A stretch of DNA of 64,000 bases from Marchantia polymorpha subsp. ruderalis (GCA_037833965.1 AP031356.1:14902501-14966500), one strand, 5' to 3'. Counted from the stretch's first letter, positions 39,127 through 50,997 are shown. Made by a program: numbers and translations. The notes: generated by a model from the sequence alone, not told the origin.

Positions 39127-41443
39127 TGCACAGGGTGATGCGACAGCACGCGTTTGAGGAGAAGGGGGGAACTCTAAACCATCTCTCTCCTTTCCTCATC
39201 AATTTTTATCGACAGCGGAATTGTTTGACAGCGGCGGAGCTTGAGCGTTTTCCGCCGTTGTCCGTCGACCATCCCGGGAAGTATGTGCGGGAGAATGAGG
39301 TCGACACTGATGCAGAGGAGTCACCGACTTCTACTCCGTCAAGGCGGAGGGACGAAGGGAGGAACACTCCTGCAGCACGAGTGCCGCGGAAGCGACGATG
39401 GAGAGAGGAGTCCGAAGAGGAGCAGCATCAAGAACCCTCTGCTCCCATTCGACCGCGGCCGTTGTACGAGTCATACAGCCGGCCGAAGCAGAAGGCACGC
39501 AGACTGGTGTTACCAGCCAAGAGTGCGGACACGGCGACGATTGCGACGGAGAAAGGAAGTGCGTCGCCAGAGAAGAATGAGGAAGCGCGGACGTCCGCAG
39601 GAGCAACGGACCACGCTGCAGCCTCGACGGACGAGAGGCCGCCTACGGGCCAAGGGCCTCCGGAGTTACCACGTGCGTTGCGGACAGGTGTTCCGTTTGC
39701 GCACAGGCGAGCCTCCGCGGACAGACGAGACTCCGCGGACGGACGATCACAAGCGGACGTAGATCTACGCCTACGCGTGGGAAGAAGCAGTCCGCCTGTG
39801 CACAGCCTGCACCCCCGTTCCAACGTAGGAAGGGGAAGGAGCCGGCGGAAGAGCCGCCTACGAGACACCGGCCTTCGGGGCCAGACCCTCCGGCGCACAA
39901 CGCGCCGCGATTTGCGCCTTCGGCGCCAGGGCCTTCGAGCCGAGGAGATACGAGCAGGGAGTGTGCGGAGGCCGCACCATCGGCGGGTAATCCGACGGTA
40001 GATGCGCCTTCGGCGGTAGGGCCTCAGGGCCAAGGGACATCGGGCGAGCGGCCCCCGGCCATGTCGCCTTTGGCGATGGACGTCCGCGGCGCTACGCCTG
40101 CGGCGGACAAGGCGCCGGCATTTGCGCCTGCGCACAGGCCAAGCACAGCCCCCGCGGGCCGATCAAGGGAGCAGCAACTGGCAGAGGAGCGGAGTGACTG
40201 TCCGCGGGATGAAATTTCGGTGCGCGATGCGCAATCAAACCCCGCGCAGCCACCCTCCGCTCGATCGCCTTCGGCGGCGGATGTCGGCGGCAGAAAGGAT
40301 ACGGTAGACGATCAACAAGCGGGCGGCGGGGATGCAGCACGGGCACATTCGCCTACCGCCTTAGACATTTTGGCGAAGAGCAGCGAGGCTGCAGCCGTGC
40401 CTTCGCAGGCAGCACACGTCGACGACGTGCAGCCCCACTCGGGTCAGTCGCCCACGCAATCAATGGCGACTAAAATTCTCCACTCGGATGATGACGACGG
40501 AGGCTTCACCGAAGAAATGTCAGGAGCAGGAGACACCGAGGAGGAGGAGGAGGAAATTGTTGGAGCGCCGGCGGCGGCGCTCTCTGAGCAGGTGATTCCG
40601 TTGCTGAGGTACTTGGATCGCAAAGTCGATAAATACGTCGACCCAGTTCAGCCGGGATCTTACATCGAGTTAGTGCGCAGGCGGACTCGCACTAAAGTCC
40701 ACACCAGCAAGCTACTAGCTAGAGTGGACCAGGAGTTGAGGGAATTGAAGGAGAAGCATGAATGCTTGTGGGGTCAATATAAACTCAATCAGAAATTCTA
40801 CAAGTACTCCGAGAAGGTGAGGGATGGGAAACTGGAAGAGCTCACCAAGGAGCAGGTGAAGGTCACAGAAGCACTAATTTTTGAGCAGGCCTAGAATCGG
40901 ATTTTGTCAGAGGAGCTCGTGCGACAGACGCGGTTGTTAGAACAGTGTCAGCTCGCACGACAGGCGGATGAGGATGTAATCCGCAGGCTACAGTCAGAGT
41001 GTGGCGAATTGAGAGCGCAACGTGCTGAGGCCGAATCGCAATTAGTGGTAATTGAAGAGGATCGCAGGAAGGAGGCAGATCGCACAAGGGTGGAGACGGC
41101 GAGGCGTGTCGCCCACTGTCTCAAGGGCTACGCCCACTAGGAAGTGGCGGCGCAGGAGAAACTCACACTGCGTGAGTTTGAACTTCGCGCAGCCGGGTTG
41201 TTGTCAGGCGACAGCAGGAGTCGGCGGAAGGTAGCAAAGAAGCTCGATGCTTTTCTGTCAAAGGCGCGGGATACCATGTCCGTCCTCGAAGTGGAGGTGT
41301 CCGCGGCGTTGCAGCGATTGGGACTGCGCAGTCGAGCAGAAGACTGGCAGGGTAGGGAGTTAGTGCGCGGCAGTCCGTCGCGCAGGAGACGTAGCACAGG
41401 TTCCGCGGAGTGTAGTGTAGCGTGGTTCCGTGCAGGCGTGTAG
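39127..41443 (+). pseudogene. LTR-encoded protein, solo LTR B copy, C-terminal part
   Basis: Picks up in the conserved core (HRVMRQHAFEEKGG, then HLSPFLINFYRQ) and continues through the VPRKRRW motif, the low-complexity middle, acidic run, coiled coil and conserved tail. Broken, with a few breaks beyond the nested insertion; an older fossil than the LTR 1-3 copies. Confidence 0.8.
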
Positions 41444-41479
41444 CGTAGTGCAGTGTAGTGCTAGGTAGGACTTAGAAGG

Positions 41480-41508
41480 TATAAAATAGTTCAAGGCGTT
41501 TTGCCTTG
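41480..41508 (+). promoter_or_regulatory. TATA box and hairpin of LTR B
   Basis: TATAAAATA, then CAAGGC-GTTTT-GCCTTG. This is the A-T version of the stem pair that is C-G in LTRs 1-3. Confidence 0.65.
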
Positions 41509-42456
41509 GGTTCTTTCCCAAACTCAGAAGTATAGATCAGGAACCCATTTCCTTTGCGTGTTTGTGTCCTTGAGTTCTGTCACCACGCATGAGGAGTTAC
41601 AACTTAGCGTTCCGCATTTTGTAGCTGAAGGCCTTCGGCCGAATGTTCAGAGCTAGTACATTGGTTAGAGACTTGAGTAGTTCGGATCTACACCTGCGGG
41701 TGACTGCCGATGCTCAGAGCCAGTGACTAGTTAGAAACTTGAACAGTTTCGCCCCTACCCCTTCGAGTGTTTCTTTCTGATTGTACTCCTTTGGGATTTT
41801 TCCCCTGAATGCCAAAGTGAAGTTTTGCTACTTCTTGAAAGCCTTGGTTGTAAATTCAGGTTACGCTGCAGCAGGTGCCTTGAGGGTAACCCGTGTAGTA
41901 TTTCTGGGAATGACAAGTGCCTGAGAATTCAAACTCTTCAATAGACTGTCATTGTGTTACTGGAATGTTTCTCAGTGAGTCCTTCAGTGCGGACCTGTGT
42001 TCTCTGCGCGTTTTGTGAGTTGAGAGTGTTGTTCACCGCGTCTGAGTGACTTCGATCCGAAGTAGGCAGTCCAAACCGGGTTTCCTACACTAGCAGCAAG
42101 CTAGTGGAAGTGTTGTAAAAGCCGGAGTTGGAAATCACTACCCGCAGCTTCGCTGAGTGTACTCTTGAGAGACCTTCCCCCCTGAAATCTTGAGAAGAGG
42201 TCCTAACGGATCTCTGGGTTGTGTTTCTGTAGTTTCAGGTGTGTGTGTGTGTGTTTGTTACGCTGCACTGTGCGACCTCCGAGTGCGCTCCGAGTGGACA
42301 CTTGCAGTATTTCTGGGAGTGACAGTTGCCTGAGAATTCAAACTCCTCAATAGTCTGTTAAAACGTGACACTTTGTACCCTGTGTGTTCCTCTGTCCCTG
42401 TGGGTTCGACCTTTCTACCACTATATTGCAGTTTTAGCCTTTAGTGGGTTATTACA

Positions 42457-42461
42457 TTCCG
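42457..42461 (+). repeat. Target-site duplication of solo LTR B (right copy)
   Basis: TTCCG, matching 9428-9432. Sequence to its right resumes LTR A exactly where the left fragment stopped. Confidence 0.9.
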
Positions 42462-45400
42462 CGCCGGCGGAGAATCCGCCGAGGAGTCCGCCTGTGCACA
42501 GGCGGGAGTTGAACTTTTGTCCGACGTGCGGACAAGCGCCGAGGCAGAGGAAGATTGGCTGAGGAGCGGTACGAACGAGTGTACCGCGCAAGGCGGAAAA
42601 TCCGCCTTCGGCGCTGCGCACCCATGTCCGCGGCGTAGTACGCTCGCGGAGTTCAAATTCACCAATTCGAGCGTGTGAGTTAAATCGGCGTTGGCGGAGC
42701 GTGAAGCCGCGCGTGAGAGTGGAGACCGTTTTAGCGTAGAGCCGGCGCGGCCATCATTTGAGTCGACCCTCACGGGCAAGAGCCGACCATGACCTTCGAC
42801 TGGGAGGCGGAGAGCGTCCCATTCTTGAATTCGCGATTCCATTTTCTAGTGCGAGCTGCGCGCGTCCATCTGCTAGCTGCTAAACATTCCCGACATCGCC
42901 GCGCAGAGGATTACTTGGTGATTGAGAGAGAAGTGAGTGCGCGTGATTTGGAATTGAGTGAGATTAGAGTTTGCCGAGGAAGCAAGGAGCTCGAGCGGAG
43001 CAGAAGGAGAATTAGTGAACAGGCGAATTCCAAGAACGCAATGTCGAGACTGAGCCGATTGCGGATGCTGCCGCTCCGACTGCCACAGAACGGGCTGCGC
43101 GCTTACGAGGAACGGCTGATAGCAAGAAAGCTCGATTTCTTGCTATGGGGATGGAACTACATTTGTGCGGATATGGTGCGCGAGTGGCTAGAACCACAGA
43201 GACCACCTTCGCGCGGATTGCGTCCGCATGTCGATCGGTGGACAGTCCAAGATTGGGCGCAAGCATTCGGGAGGTGTGCCGGCATCCCAGGGCACCTCCT
43301 CTTTGATAGTGAGAGCATCAAGATGTCTAAGCAGGACGAGGCGCAATTTGTGGAGCTGTTCAAGCGGGAGAGGTCTACCAAGAATGGGTACAAGACCCGC
43401 GATTACAAGGATCGCTTCCGCCGAACTGTGGCTACGGCGGTGCTGCAATTACTGCAGCCACACCGCGCCTGCTACATCACATTGTGGCAGGTCTCTTTTG
43501 TGGAGTGCATCATCGAGGGAGCTCCAATTCTCTGGGCGAGCATCCTGCACAGAGTGATGCGACAGCACGCTTTTGAGGAGAAGGGGGGAACTCTAAATCA
43601 TCTCTCTCCTTTCCTAATCAATTTTTATCGACAGCGAAATTGTTTGACCGCGGCGGAGCTTGCTTGTTTTCCGCCGTTGTCCGTTGACCATCCCGGAAAG
43701 TATGTGCGGGACAACGAGGTCGACACTGACGCAGAGGAGTCGCCGACTTCTACTCCGACAAGGCGGAGGGACAAAGGAAGAAACACTCCCGCAGCAAGAG
43801 TGCCGCGGAAGCGGCGATGGAGAGAGGAGTCCGAAGAGGAGCAGCATCAAGAACCCACTGCTCCCATTCGGCAGCGGCCGTTGCACGAAGTGTGCAGCCA
43901 GCCAAAGCAGAAGGCGCGCAGGCTTGTGTTACCAGCCAGCAGCGCGGACACGGCGACGATTGCCACGGAGAAAGGAAGTGCGTTGCCGGAGAAGAGCGAG
44001 GGAGCGCGGACGTCTGCAGGAGCAACAAACCACGCTGCACCTTCGACGGACGAGAGGCCGCCTACGTGCCAAGGGCCTCCGGAGTTACCACGTGCGTTGC
44101 GGACAGATGTTCCGCCTGCGCACAGGCGAGCCTCAACGGAAAGGCGACCACAAGCGGACGTGGACCTACGCCTACGCGTGGGAAGAAGCAGTCCGCCTGT
44201 GCACAAGCGTTCGCCTGTGCACAGGCAGGATTCACCCCCTTTTCAGCATAGGAAGGGGAAGGAGCCGGCGGAAGATCCGCCTACGGGTCACGGGCCTTCG
44301 GGGCCAGACCCTCTAACGCCCGACACGCCGCGATTTGCGCCTTCGGCGCCAGGGCCTTTGGGCCAACGAGATGCGAACAGGGAGCGTGCGGAGGCCGCAC
44401 CATCGGCGGGTAGTCCGCCGGTAGATGCGCCTTCGGCGGTAAGGCCTACGGGCCAAGGGACATCGGGCGAGCGACCTCCGGCTATGTCGACTTCGGCGAT
44501 AGACGCCTTCGGCGCTGCGCCTGCGGCGGGCAAGGCGCGGGCATTTGCGCCTGCGCACAGGCCAGGCACAGCCCTCGCGCAGGACCGATCAAGGGAGCAG
44601 GACCTGACGGAGGAGCGGATTGACTGTTCGCGGGACAAAATTTTGGTGCGCGATGCGCAATCAAACCCCGCGCAGACACCCTCTGCTCGATCGCCTTCGG
44701 CGGCGGACGTCGGCGGCAGAGAGGATACGGTCGAAGACCGACAAGCGGGCGTCGGGGATGTAGTACGGCCACATTCGCCCACCGCCTTGGACATTTTGGC
44801 GAAGAGCAGCGAGGTTGCAGCTGTGCCTTCGCAGGCAGCACCCGTAGATGACGTGCAGCCCCACTCGGGTCAGTCGCCAACGCAATCAATGGCGACTGAA
44901 ATCCTTAACTCGGATGATGACGACGGAGGCTCCACAGAAGCAATGTCGGGAGCAGGGGATACCGAGGAGGAGGAGGAGGAAATTGTTGGAGCGCCGGCGG
45001 CGGCGCTCTCTGAGCAGGTGATACCGTTGCTGAAGTACTTGGATCGCAAATTTGATAAATACGCCGATCCACTCCAGCCGGGATCTTACATCGAATTAGT
45101 GCGCAGGCGGACTCGCACTAAAGTCCACACTAGCAAGCTACTAGCTAGGACGGACCAGGAATTGAAGGACTTGAGGGAGAAGCATGCCTGTTTGTGGGGT
45201 CAGTACAACCTTGTGAGGAAATCGCACGCCCTCGACAGGATGAAGAAGGAGAGACTGGAAGAGCTCACCAGGGATGTGGTGAAGATCACGACGGATTTGA
45301 TGTCTGAGAGAACTCAGAATCAGATTCTGTCAGAGGAGCTCGTGCGACAGACGCGTTTGTTGGCTGAGTGTCAGCTCGCACGACAGGTGGATGAGGATTT

Positions 45401-46866
45401 AATCCGCAGGCTACAGTCTGAGTGTGGTGAATTGAGAGCGCAGCGTGCGGAGGCCGAATCGCAGTTGGTGGTAATTGAAGAGGATCGCAGGCGAGAGGCA
45501 GATCGCACGAAGGAGGAGATGGCGGGGCGTGTCGCCCACTGTCTCAAGGGCTACGCCCACTGGGAAGTGGCGGCGCAGGAGAAACTCACACTGCGTGAGT
45601 TTGAGCTTCGCGCAGCGGGGCTGTTGGCAGGCGACAGCAGGAGTCGGCGGAAGGTGGCAAAGAAGCTAGACGCTTTTCTGTCAAAGGCGCGGGATACCAT
45701 GTCCACCCTCGAGGTGGAGGTGTCCGCGGCGTTGCAGCGGTTAGGACTGCGCAGTCGAGCGGAGGACTGGTAGGGTAGGGAGTTAGTGCGCGGCAGTCCG
45801 TCGCGCAGGAGACGTAGCACAGGTTCTGCGGAGTGTAGTGTAGCGTGGTTCCGTGCCGGCGCATAGTGTAGCGTAGTGTAGTGTTAGTTAGGACTTACTT
45901 CAAGGCGTTTTGCCTTGGGTTCTTTCCCAATTTCGGAAGTGCAAATCAGGAACTCATTTTCTTTGCGTGTTTGTGTCCTTAGTTCTGTCACCACGCACGA
46001 GGAGCTACACCTTAGCGTTCCGCATTGTGTAGCTGAAGGCCTTCGGCCGAATGTTCAGAGCTGGTACATTGGTTAGAGACTTGAGTAGTTCGGATCTACA
46101 CCTGCGGGTGATTGCCGATGCTCAGAGCCAGTGACTAGTTAGATACTTGAATAGTTTCGCCTCTACACCTTCGAGTGTCTATTCTTGATTGTACTCCTTC
46201 GGGATTTTTCCCCTGAATGCCAAAGTGAAGTTTTGCTACTTCGTGTAAGCCTTGGTTGTAAATTCAGGTTACGCTGCAGCAAGTGCCTTCGGGGTAACCC
46301 CTGTAGTATTTCTGGGAATGACAAGTGCCTGAGAATTCAAACTCTTCAATAGACTATTATTGTGTTACTGGAATGTTTCTCAGTGAGTCCTTCAGTGCGG
46401 ACCTGTGTTCTCTGCGCGTTTTGTGAGTTGAGAGTGTTGTTCACCGCGTATGAGTGACTTCGATCCGAAGTAGGCAGTCCAAACCGGGTTTCCTACGCTA
46501 GCAGCAAGCTAGTGGAAGCGTTGTAAAAGCCGGAGTTGGAAGTCACTACCCGCAGCTTCGCTGAGTGTACTCTTGAGAGACTTCCCCCCTGAAATCTTGA
46601 GTAGAGGTCCTAACGGATCTCTAGGTTGTGTTTCTGTAGTTTCAGGTGTGTGTGTGTGTGTGTGTGTGTTACACTGCATTGTGCGACCTCCGAGTGCGCT
46701 CCGAGTGGACACTTGCAGTATTTCTGGGAGTGACAGTCGCCTGAGAATTCAAACTCCTCAATAGTCTGTTAAACGTGACACTTTGTACCCTGTGTGTTCC
46801 TCTGTCCCTGTGGGTTCGACCTTTCTACCACTATATTGCAGTTTTAGCCTTTAGTGGGTTATTACA
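42462..46866 (+). mobile_element. LTR A, main part
   Basis: Continuation of the LTR whose start is at 9003. It ends TTATTACA at 46866 and is followed at once by the middle of another LTR (C). The five bases after it (GTAGT) are the expected target duplication, but the matching left copy is lost at the inversion junction. It carries the CAAGGC/GCCTTG hairpin at 45901-45917. It is more diverged than LTRs 1-3, hence older. Confidence 0.85.
42789..45866 (+). pseudogene. LTR-encoded protein, LTR A copy
   Basis: Largely open. It begins MTFDWEAESVPFLNSRF and keeps the core (LDFLLWGWNYIC, then KTRDYKDRFRRT, then GGTLNHLSPFL), the VPRKRRW basic motif, a shorter palindrome-bearing middle, the acidic run, coiled coil and conserved tail. 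About one break. In the coiled coil it differs from LTR 1 mainly by conservative exchanges, which makes it useful for testing selection on the frame. Confidence 0.82.
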
Positions 46867-47996
46867 GTAGTCGAGCGAAAGACTGGCAGGGTAGAGAGTT
46901 AGTGCGCGGCAGTCCGTCGCGCAGGAGGCGAAGCACAGGTTCCGCGGAGTGTAGTGTAGCGTGGTTCCGTGCCGGCGCATAGTCTAGTGCAGTGTAGTGC
47001 TAGTTAGGACTTAGAAGGTATAAAGTAGTTCAAGGCGTCTTGCCTTGGGATTCTTCCCAGTTTCAGAAGTGCAGATCAGGAACTCATTTTCTCTGCGTGT
47101 TTGTGTCCTTAGTTCTGTCACCACGCACGAGGAGCTACACCTTAGCGATCCGCATTGTGTAGCTGAAGGCCTTCGGCCGAATGTTCAGAGCTAGTACATT
47201 GGTTAGAGACTTGAGTAGTTCGGATCTACACCTGCGGGTGATTACCGATGCTCAGAGCCAGTGATTAGTTAGATACTTGAGTAGTTTCGCCCCTACACCT
47301 TCGAGTGTTTGTTCCTGATTGTACTCCTTCGGGATTTTTCCCCTGAATGCCAAAGTGAAGTTTTGCTACTTCGTGTAAGCCTTGGTTGTAAATTCAGGTT
47401 ACGTTGCAGCAGGTGCCTGTGAGGTAACCCCTGTAGTATTTCTGGGAATGACAAGTGCCTGAGAATTCAAACTCTTCAATAGACTGTTATTGTGTTACTG
47501 GAATGTTTCTCAGTGAGTCCTTCAGTGCGGACCTGTGTTCTCTGCGCGTTTTGTGAGTTGAGAGTGTTGTTCACCGCGTATGAGTGACTTCGATCCGAAG
47601 TAGGCAGTTCAAACCGGGTTTCCTACGCTAGCAGCAAGCTAGTGGAAGTGTTGTAAAAGCCGGAATTGGGAGTCACTACCCGCAGCTTCGCTGAGTGTAC
47701 TCCCGAGAGACTTTCCACCCCTGAAATCTTGAGTAGAGGTCCTAACGGATCTCTGGGTTGTGTTTCTGTAGTTTCAGGTGTGTGTGTGTGTGTGTGTGTT
47801 ACGCTGCACTGTGCGACCTCCGAGTGCGCTCCGAGTGGACACTTGCAGTATTTCTGGGAGTGACAGTCGCCTGAGAATTCAAACTCCTCAATAGTCTGTT
47901 AAACGTGACACTTTGTACCCTGTGTGTTCCTCTGTACCTGTGGGTTCGACCTTTTTACCACTATATTGCAGTTTTAGCCTTTAGTGGGTTATTACA
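46867..47996 (+). mobile_element. LTR C, 3' part
   Basis: Begins inside the tail of the LTR protein frame (GTCGAGCGAAAGACTGGCAGG) where LTR A inserted. It runs through a TATA-like TATAAAGTA, the hairpin at 47031-47047, the R/U5 direct repeats and the (TG)n tract to TTATTACA. CGCGG at 47997-48001 would be its target duplication; the left copy is not in the window. Oldest layer of this nest. Confidence 0.85.
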
Positions 47997-47999
47997 CGC

Positions 48000-48430
48000 G
48001 GAGTCTTTTCCAACAAGACGGGGTTTTTTTCTATTCGTGGCTGGGTTTTAATTCAGCCAGAATTAGCTGCGTGTATTAAGAGACTAGTCCACACCTCGAG
48101 AGCCACCTATACAGCTACAGTCTTGTTGGAAAAGCGCAGAGCGGGGAGAAGAGTGTAGTAAGCGAGTCTTCTCCCCCTCGAGAGTCACAGATTCAGTTCG
48201 CGGCTTGTTGGAAAAGTGCAGAGTGGGGGGAAGAGTGTAGTACGCGAGTCTTCTACCCCTCGGGAGTCACAGATACAAGTCCCGTCTTGTTATAAAAGCG
48301 CAGATGCACGGGTAGCCTGAGTCTATCCCTCGCTGAAGATCCGTCTTCAGGAAGAGTTGAAGACACATATCAAAGTCCAGCACATATCTGATAAGTCCAA
48401 ATGGAACAATTTCACGGCCTCACTCCACAG
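48000..48430 (+). repeat. Left arm of inverted repeat (duplicate LBD promoter)
   Basis: A 431-bp arm matching, in inverted orientation, 50968-51381. It contains about three tandem subrepeats of 70-75 bp (CTTGTTGGAAAAGCGCAGAG, AGAAGAGTGTAGTA, CGAGTCTTCTCCCCCTCGAG, AGTCACAGAT), a TATA-like TATAAAAG at 48291-48298 and the first ten codons of the LBD gene. Homology ends abruptly after CACTCCACAG. LTR C sits at its outer edge. Confidence 0.9.
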
Positions 48431-48733
48431 ATCCTTGCAAGATGTAAGGCTCCAGAACAGACATGTTCATTCGTGTTTCGAGTCCCTGTTTATCAACCAC
48501 ATACGCGAGCGCCTCAAGGTCTAAGTACTCGCAGTACGCACGTACTGTTTGCGGAATTTATCACTATACCTTGCGAAGACCTCGGAAAATGTACAACTAC
48601 AGGCAGCAGCATTTCATCTTCAATCATCATGAGTGAAGTCGACCTTGTAGCAATTCCAGCAATCATGGGGCCAGTGGTAAGCAGTGAACAGTGCGTCGGA
48701 AGAATCCTAATATCGGCCAAATTATTATATTAA
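48401..48733 (+). CDS. Hypothetical 110-residue frame driven by the duplicated LBD promoter
   Basis: The first ten residues, MEQFHGLTPQ, and the preceding promoter are the same as in the LBD gene at 50104-50997. After that the sequence is unrelated and lacks the LOB zinc motif. A TATA-like box lies about 100 bp upstream. It may be a chance frame behind a duplicated promoter, or a chimeric transcript that runs towards and antisense to the LBD gene. No recognised domain; I would not call it a gene without RNA evidence. Confidence 0.3.
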   Translation: MEQFHGLTPQILARCKAPEQTCSFVFRVPVYQPHTRAPQGLSTRSTHVLFAEFITIPCEDLGKCTTTGSSISSSIIMSEVDLVAIPAIMGPVVSSEQCVGRILISAKLLY

Positions 48734-50103
48734 GTCCAAATCGTTCACCAAAGCCTGCAAAGAGTATCTCTACAGGCTTTGATGACCAGGTCTAATGCGT
48801 CACCATGAACGCCTCCAAGCTCAACTGTATCTTACCTCAACTGTATGTTACCTGTTGCTATTATGTGTCGGAAGTGATGACAGCAGGAGAACCTACGTTG
48901 AGGGCTTATAAAGTTCACGTTCAAGTAAGGAATCTAATCCGAGAGCCATCCTGATTCACAGCTTGTGACCAATTCAATAACTCGCATAATCTACAATTTT
49001 TCGGACAATCAACATGGATGAGGAGTCATGTAGTCACTATTGGCTAGTTTTGCCCCAAGATTGAACAGTATGAATTGCAACTGGAACCATCAAGCTGCGA
49101 AAAAAAACAAGGCCAGCGGGCAGAGAATCAGAACATCCGATCGAACCTGCTTCGTCAATACTTCTTTGAAGCTTTCCAAGAGGCAAACGGGAAAGTGCCT
49201 AAGAGTGTAAGATGCCACCCGCCGAGGTTAGAAAACAAAAGCCAAGTATTTGGTCAAGTTCGCTTGGTAAGATTCATCAGTTTAGATATATGTCCTTGGT
49301 CAAGTTTCTCGAATTCTTTTTGAACATTTGCGTGACGAGGAAGAGATCATATTGGATGCTATAAGAAAGTTTTCATTGCAATTAGGTTGAAAGTACGGAA
49401 CTTTGTCTAAGTCTTACGCGGCTTCCCAGTCAATTTTTGGCATATGCAATCTCTCTCAACCTGTTCCTTTCTTTCTTCCTGAGAAGGTGGACACGACATC
49501 TTTGTGGGGAACGATGTTGTGTCCACCTTCTCAGCCAGTTACCACACAGACTATGAAAGCTAAGCTCACGATCATTCCAGCTTTGCCTCAGCTAGATTTG
49601 ACGAACTTGTATAGCATGATCAACTCAAGAAAATATCTTGATTTAACGCTTAGAGGTCAGACTTTTATGTTGTTTTGAGAAGGCATTAAGGTTTTTTTTG
49701 TCAATGAGCCATAAAGCCTATTTTATTGCACAATGTCGCATAATGCGTAGCTTCAGAATAAGTTTTTAGCAAAACCATGAGACAAAGCTCAATACTAAGT
49801 GGTTTAGACTACATTGTCACTCTACTTTTCCACAGATAGAAAATGTTAAAGTTGTGATGGAGTCTAATTACCTGCAAAATTATCTGCAGACGTATTGAGT
49901 CTGAGCCACTTAGCGGGGAAGTAGCTTACAGCTTCTACCTAGCTAGGAGCTATAGCTACCATATAATGCTATCGAAATAAGGTAGCAATAGAGCGAAAAG
50001 CCTCGTGAGAACAGCGTGAATATTCCCAGTTCTTCTGTCCACAACTCTCAACCGCGTTGCATCGTCCTCACGATGTCCCAAGACGTTGAACGTCGTCACC
50101 AAC
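48734..50103. other. Interior of inverted-repeat unit, no supported gene
   Basis: Mostly unique, moderately AT-rich sequence between the two arms, downstream of the LBD stop on the minus strand. Short frames at 49075-49323 and 49403-49678 show no recognisable domain. The only clear structure is the hairpin at 49479-49534. The LBD 3' UTR presumably lies at its right end. Confidence 0.5.
49479..49534. repeat. 22-bp-stem hairpin
   Basis: CTGAGAAGGTGGACACGACA with the next two bases pairs with GATGTTGTGTCCACCTTCTC and the next two. That gives a 22-bp stem with one mismatch around a 12-nt loop (TTTGTGGGGAAC). It overlaps the short frame at 49403. Confidence 0.8.
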
Positions 50104-50997
50104 TTACACAATTCTGGAACTGCGGGAGTCCGTGAAGAGGTCCAAACACAATCGCGAAGCAGGGAATATATCACCGCTTGCGGGAACCACGGTGTTGTGG
50201 TTCCCGTGAGTTACCATGGTTCTATCCGTGAGTTGCATCGATGTACTCCTATCCGTGAGTTGCATCGGAGCGCCCGTTAGCTGTACCGGAGTAAATCCTC
50301 CTCCACCAAAGAGATTCATTTGCTGCTGTAGCTGATACATGTCAGTCTCCTGATGCTGTTGCTGCATATGAAAGCCCCCATTATCCTGAAACGCGACCTG
50401 ATGCTGCATATGAAAACCTCCATTTTTGGGAAACGTGACCTGTTGGATAGGCGCGAAAAAATGAAAACCTCCATTTTCGGGAAACGAGACCTGTTGAGTA
50501 GGCGCGACATGTTGAGTAGGCCGCGCATGCCCATAATAAGTTTCTGGATGATTACCGTTGTAAGCAGGAGCAAACAACGCAGGAGTTTGAGCTGCAGCAT
50601 CTTCTGCCTTCAAAATCCTTAATTTCTCCGCCAAAGTCGACCTGTGCTCCTCCAGTATATCAGCCTCGCGCTTAAGACGCCTCAGTATCCCGTAAACTCC
50701 GTGAACAGGATCTCGTTCCCTTGCGTCGGACTCGAAGCACACACTTTTCATCAGATCGCCCACTGAGTTTTTATTTTCTTGAATTAATCTCAGTATGTGC
50801 GCGACTCCGAACAGCCTGTGGGCGTTCGCAAATCGCCTGGGCTGATGAGGAGGGAACCACGGTGCCAGTAAGCAATCCACGGTGCACTTTCGCCTTTGGA
50901 ACTTGCAGGCAGCGCACGCTCCATTCGGAGGGAAGCCCATTCTCGATGAAACCTGAACACCTGAAACCTGTGGAGTGAGGCCGTGAAATTGTTCCAT
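50104..50997 (-). CDS. LOB-domain (LBD) transcription factor, class I, 297 residues
   Basis: A plant-specific DNA-binding protein. The zinc-finger-like motif is complete: C28-X2-C31-X6-C38-X3-C42 in CAACKFQRRKCTVDC. The GAS block follows (FPPHQPRRFANAHRLFGVAHI, about 48-68), then DPVHG at 96-100 and a leucine heptad series L108, L115, L122, L129. These are the class I features needed for DNA binding and dimerisation. The C-terminal half is Gln/Gly-rich with two repeat sets: QQVSFPENGGFH-type units at about 168-210 and MQLTDR units near 245-260. No intron is needed to read it. The start is the ATG shared with the inverted-repeat arm; a second ATG at codon 20 is also possible. Promoter and first ten codons lie inside the right arm. 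Which LBD subfamily it belongs to cannot be told here. Confidence 0.93.
   Translation of the reverse strand: MEQFHGLTPQVSGVQVSSRMGFPPNGACAACKFQRRKCTVDCLLAPWFPPHQPRRFANAHRLFGVAHILRLIQENKNSVGDLMKSVCFESDARERDPVHGVYGILRRLKREADILEEHRSTLAEKLRILKAEDAAAQTPALFAPAYNGNHPETYYGHARPTQHVAPTQQVSFPENGGFHFFAPIQQVTFPKNGGFHMQHQVAFQDNGGFHMQQQHQETDMYQLQQQMNLFGGGGFTPVQLTGAPMQLTDRSTSMQLTDRTMVTHGNHNTVVPASGDIFPASRLCLDLFTDSRSSRIV

Larger units (their letters stand above)
39122..42456 (+). mobile_element. Solo LTR B, right part
   Basis: Continuation of the LTR begun at 9433. The first five bases (CATCC) are the duplicated target of the tandem element. The part ends TTATTACA, followed by TTCCG, the second copy of LTR B's own target duplication. 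TATA box at 41480-41488 and hairpin (CAAGGC/GCCTTG) at 41492-41508. Confidence 0.9.

Noticed and set aside
49403-49678. 91-residue frame between the inverted-repeat arms.
   Set aside because: It spans the 49479-49534 hairpin, shows no recognisable domain and has no promoter or splice signals that I could support.
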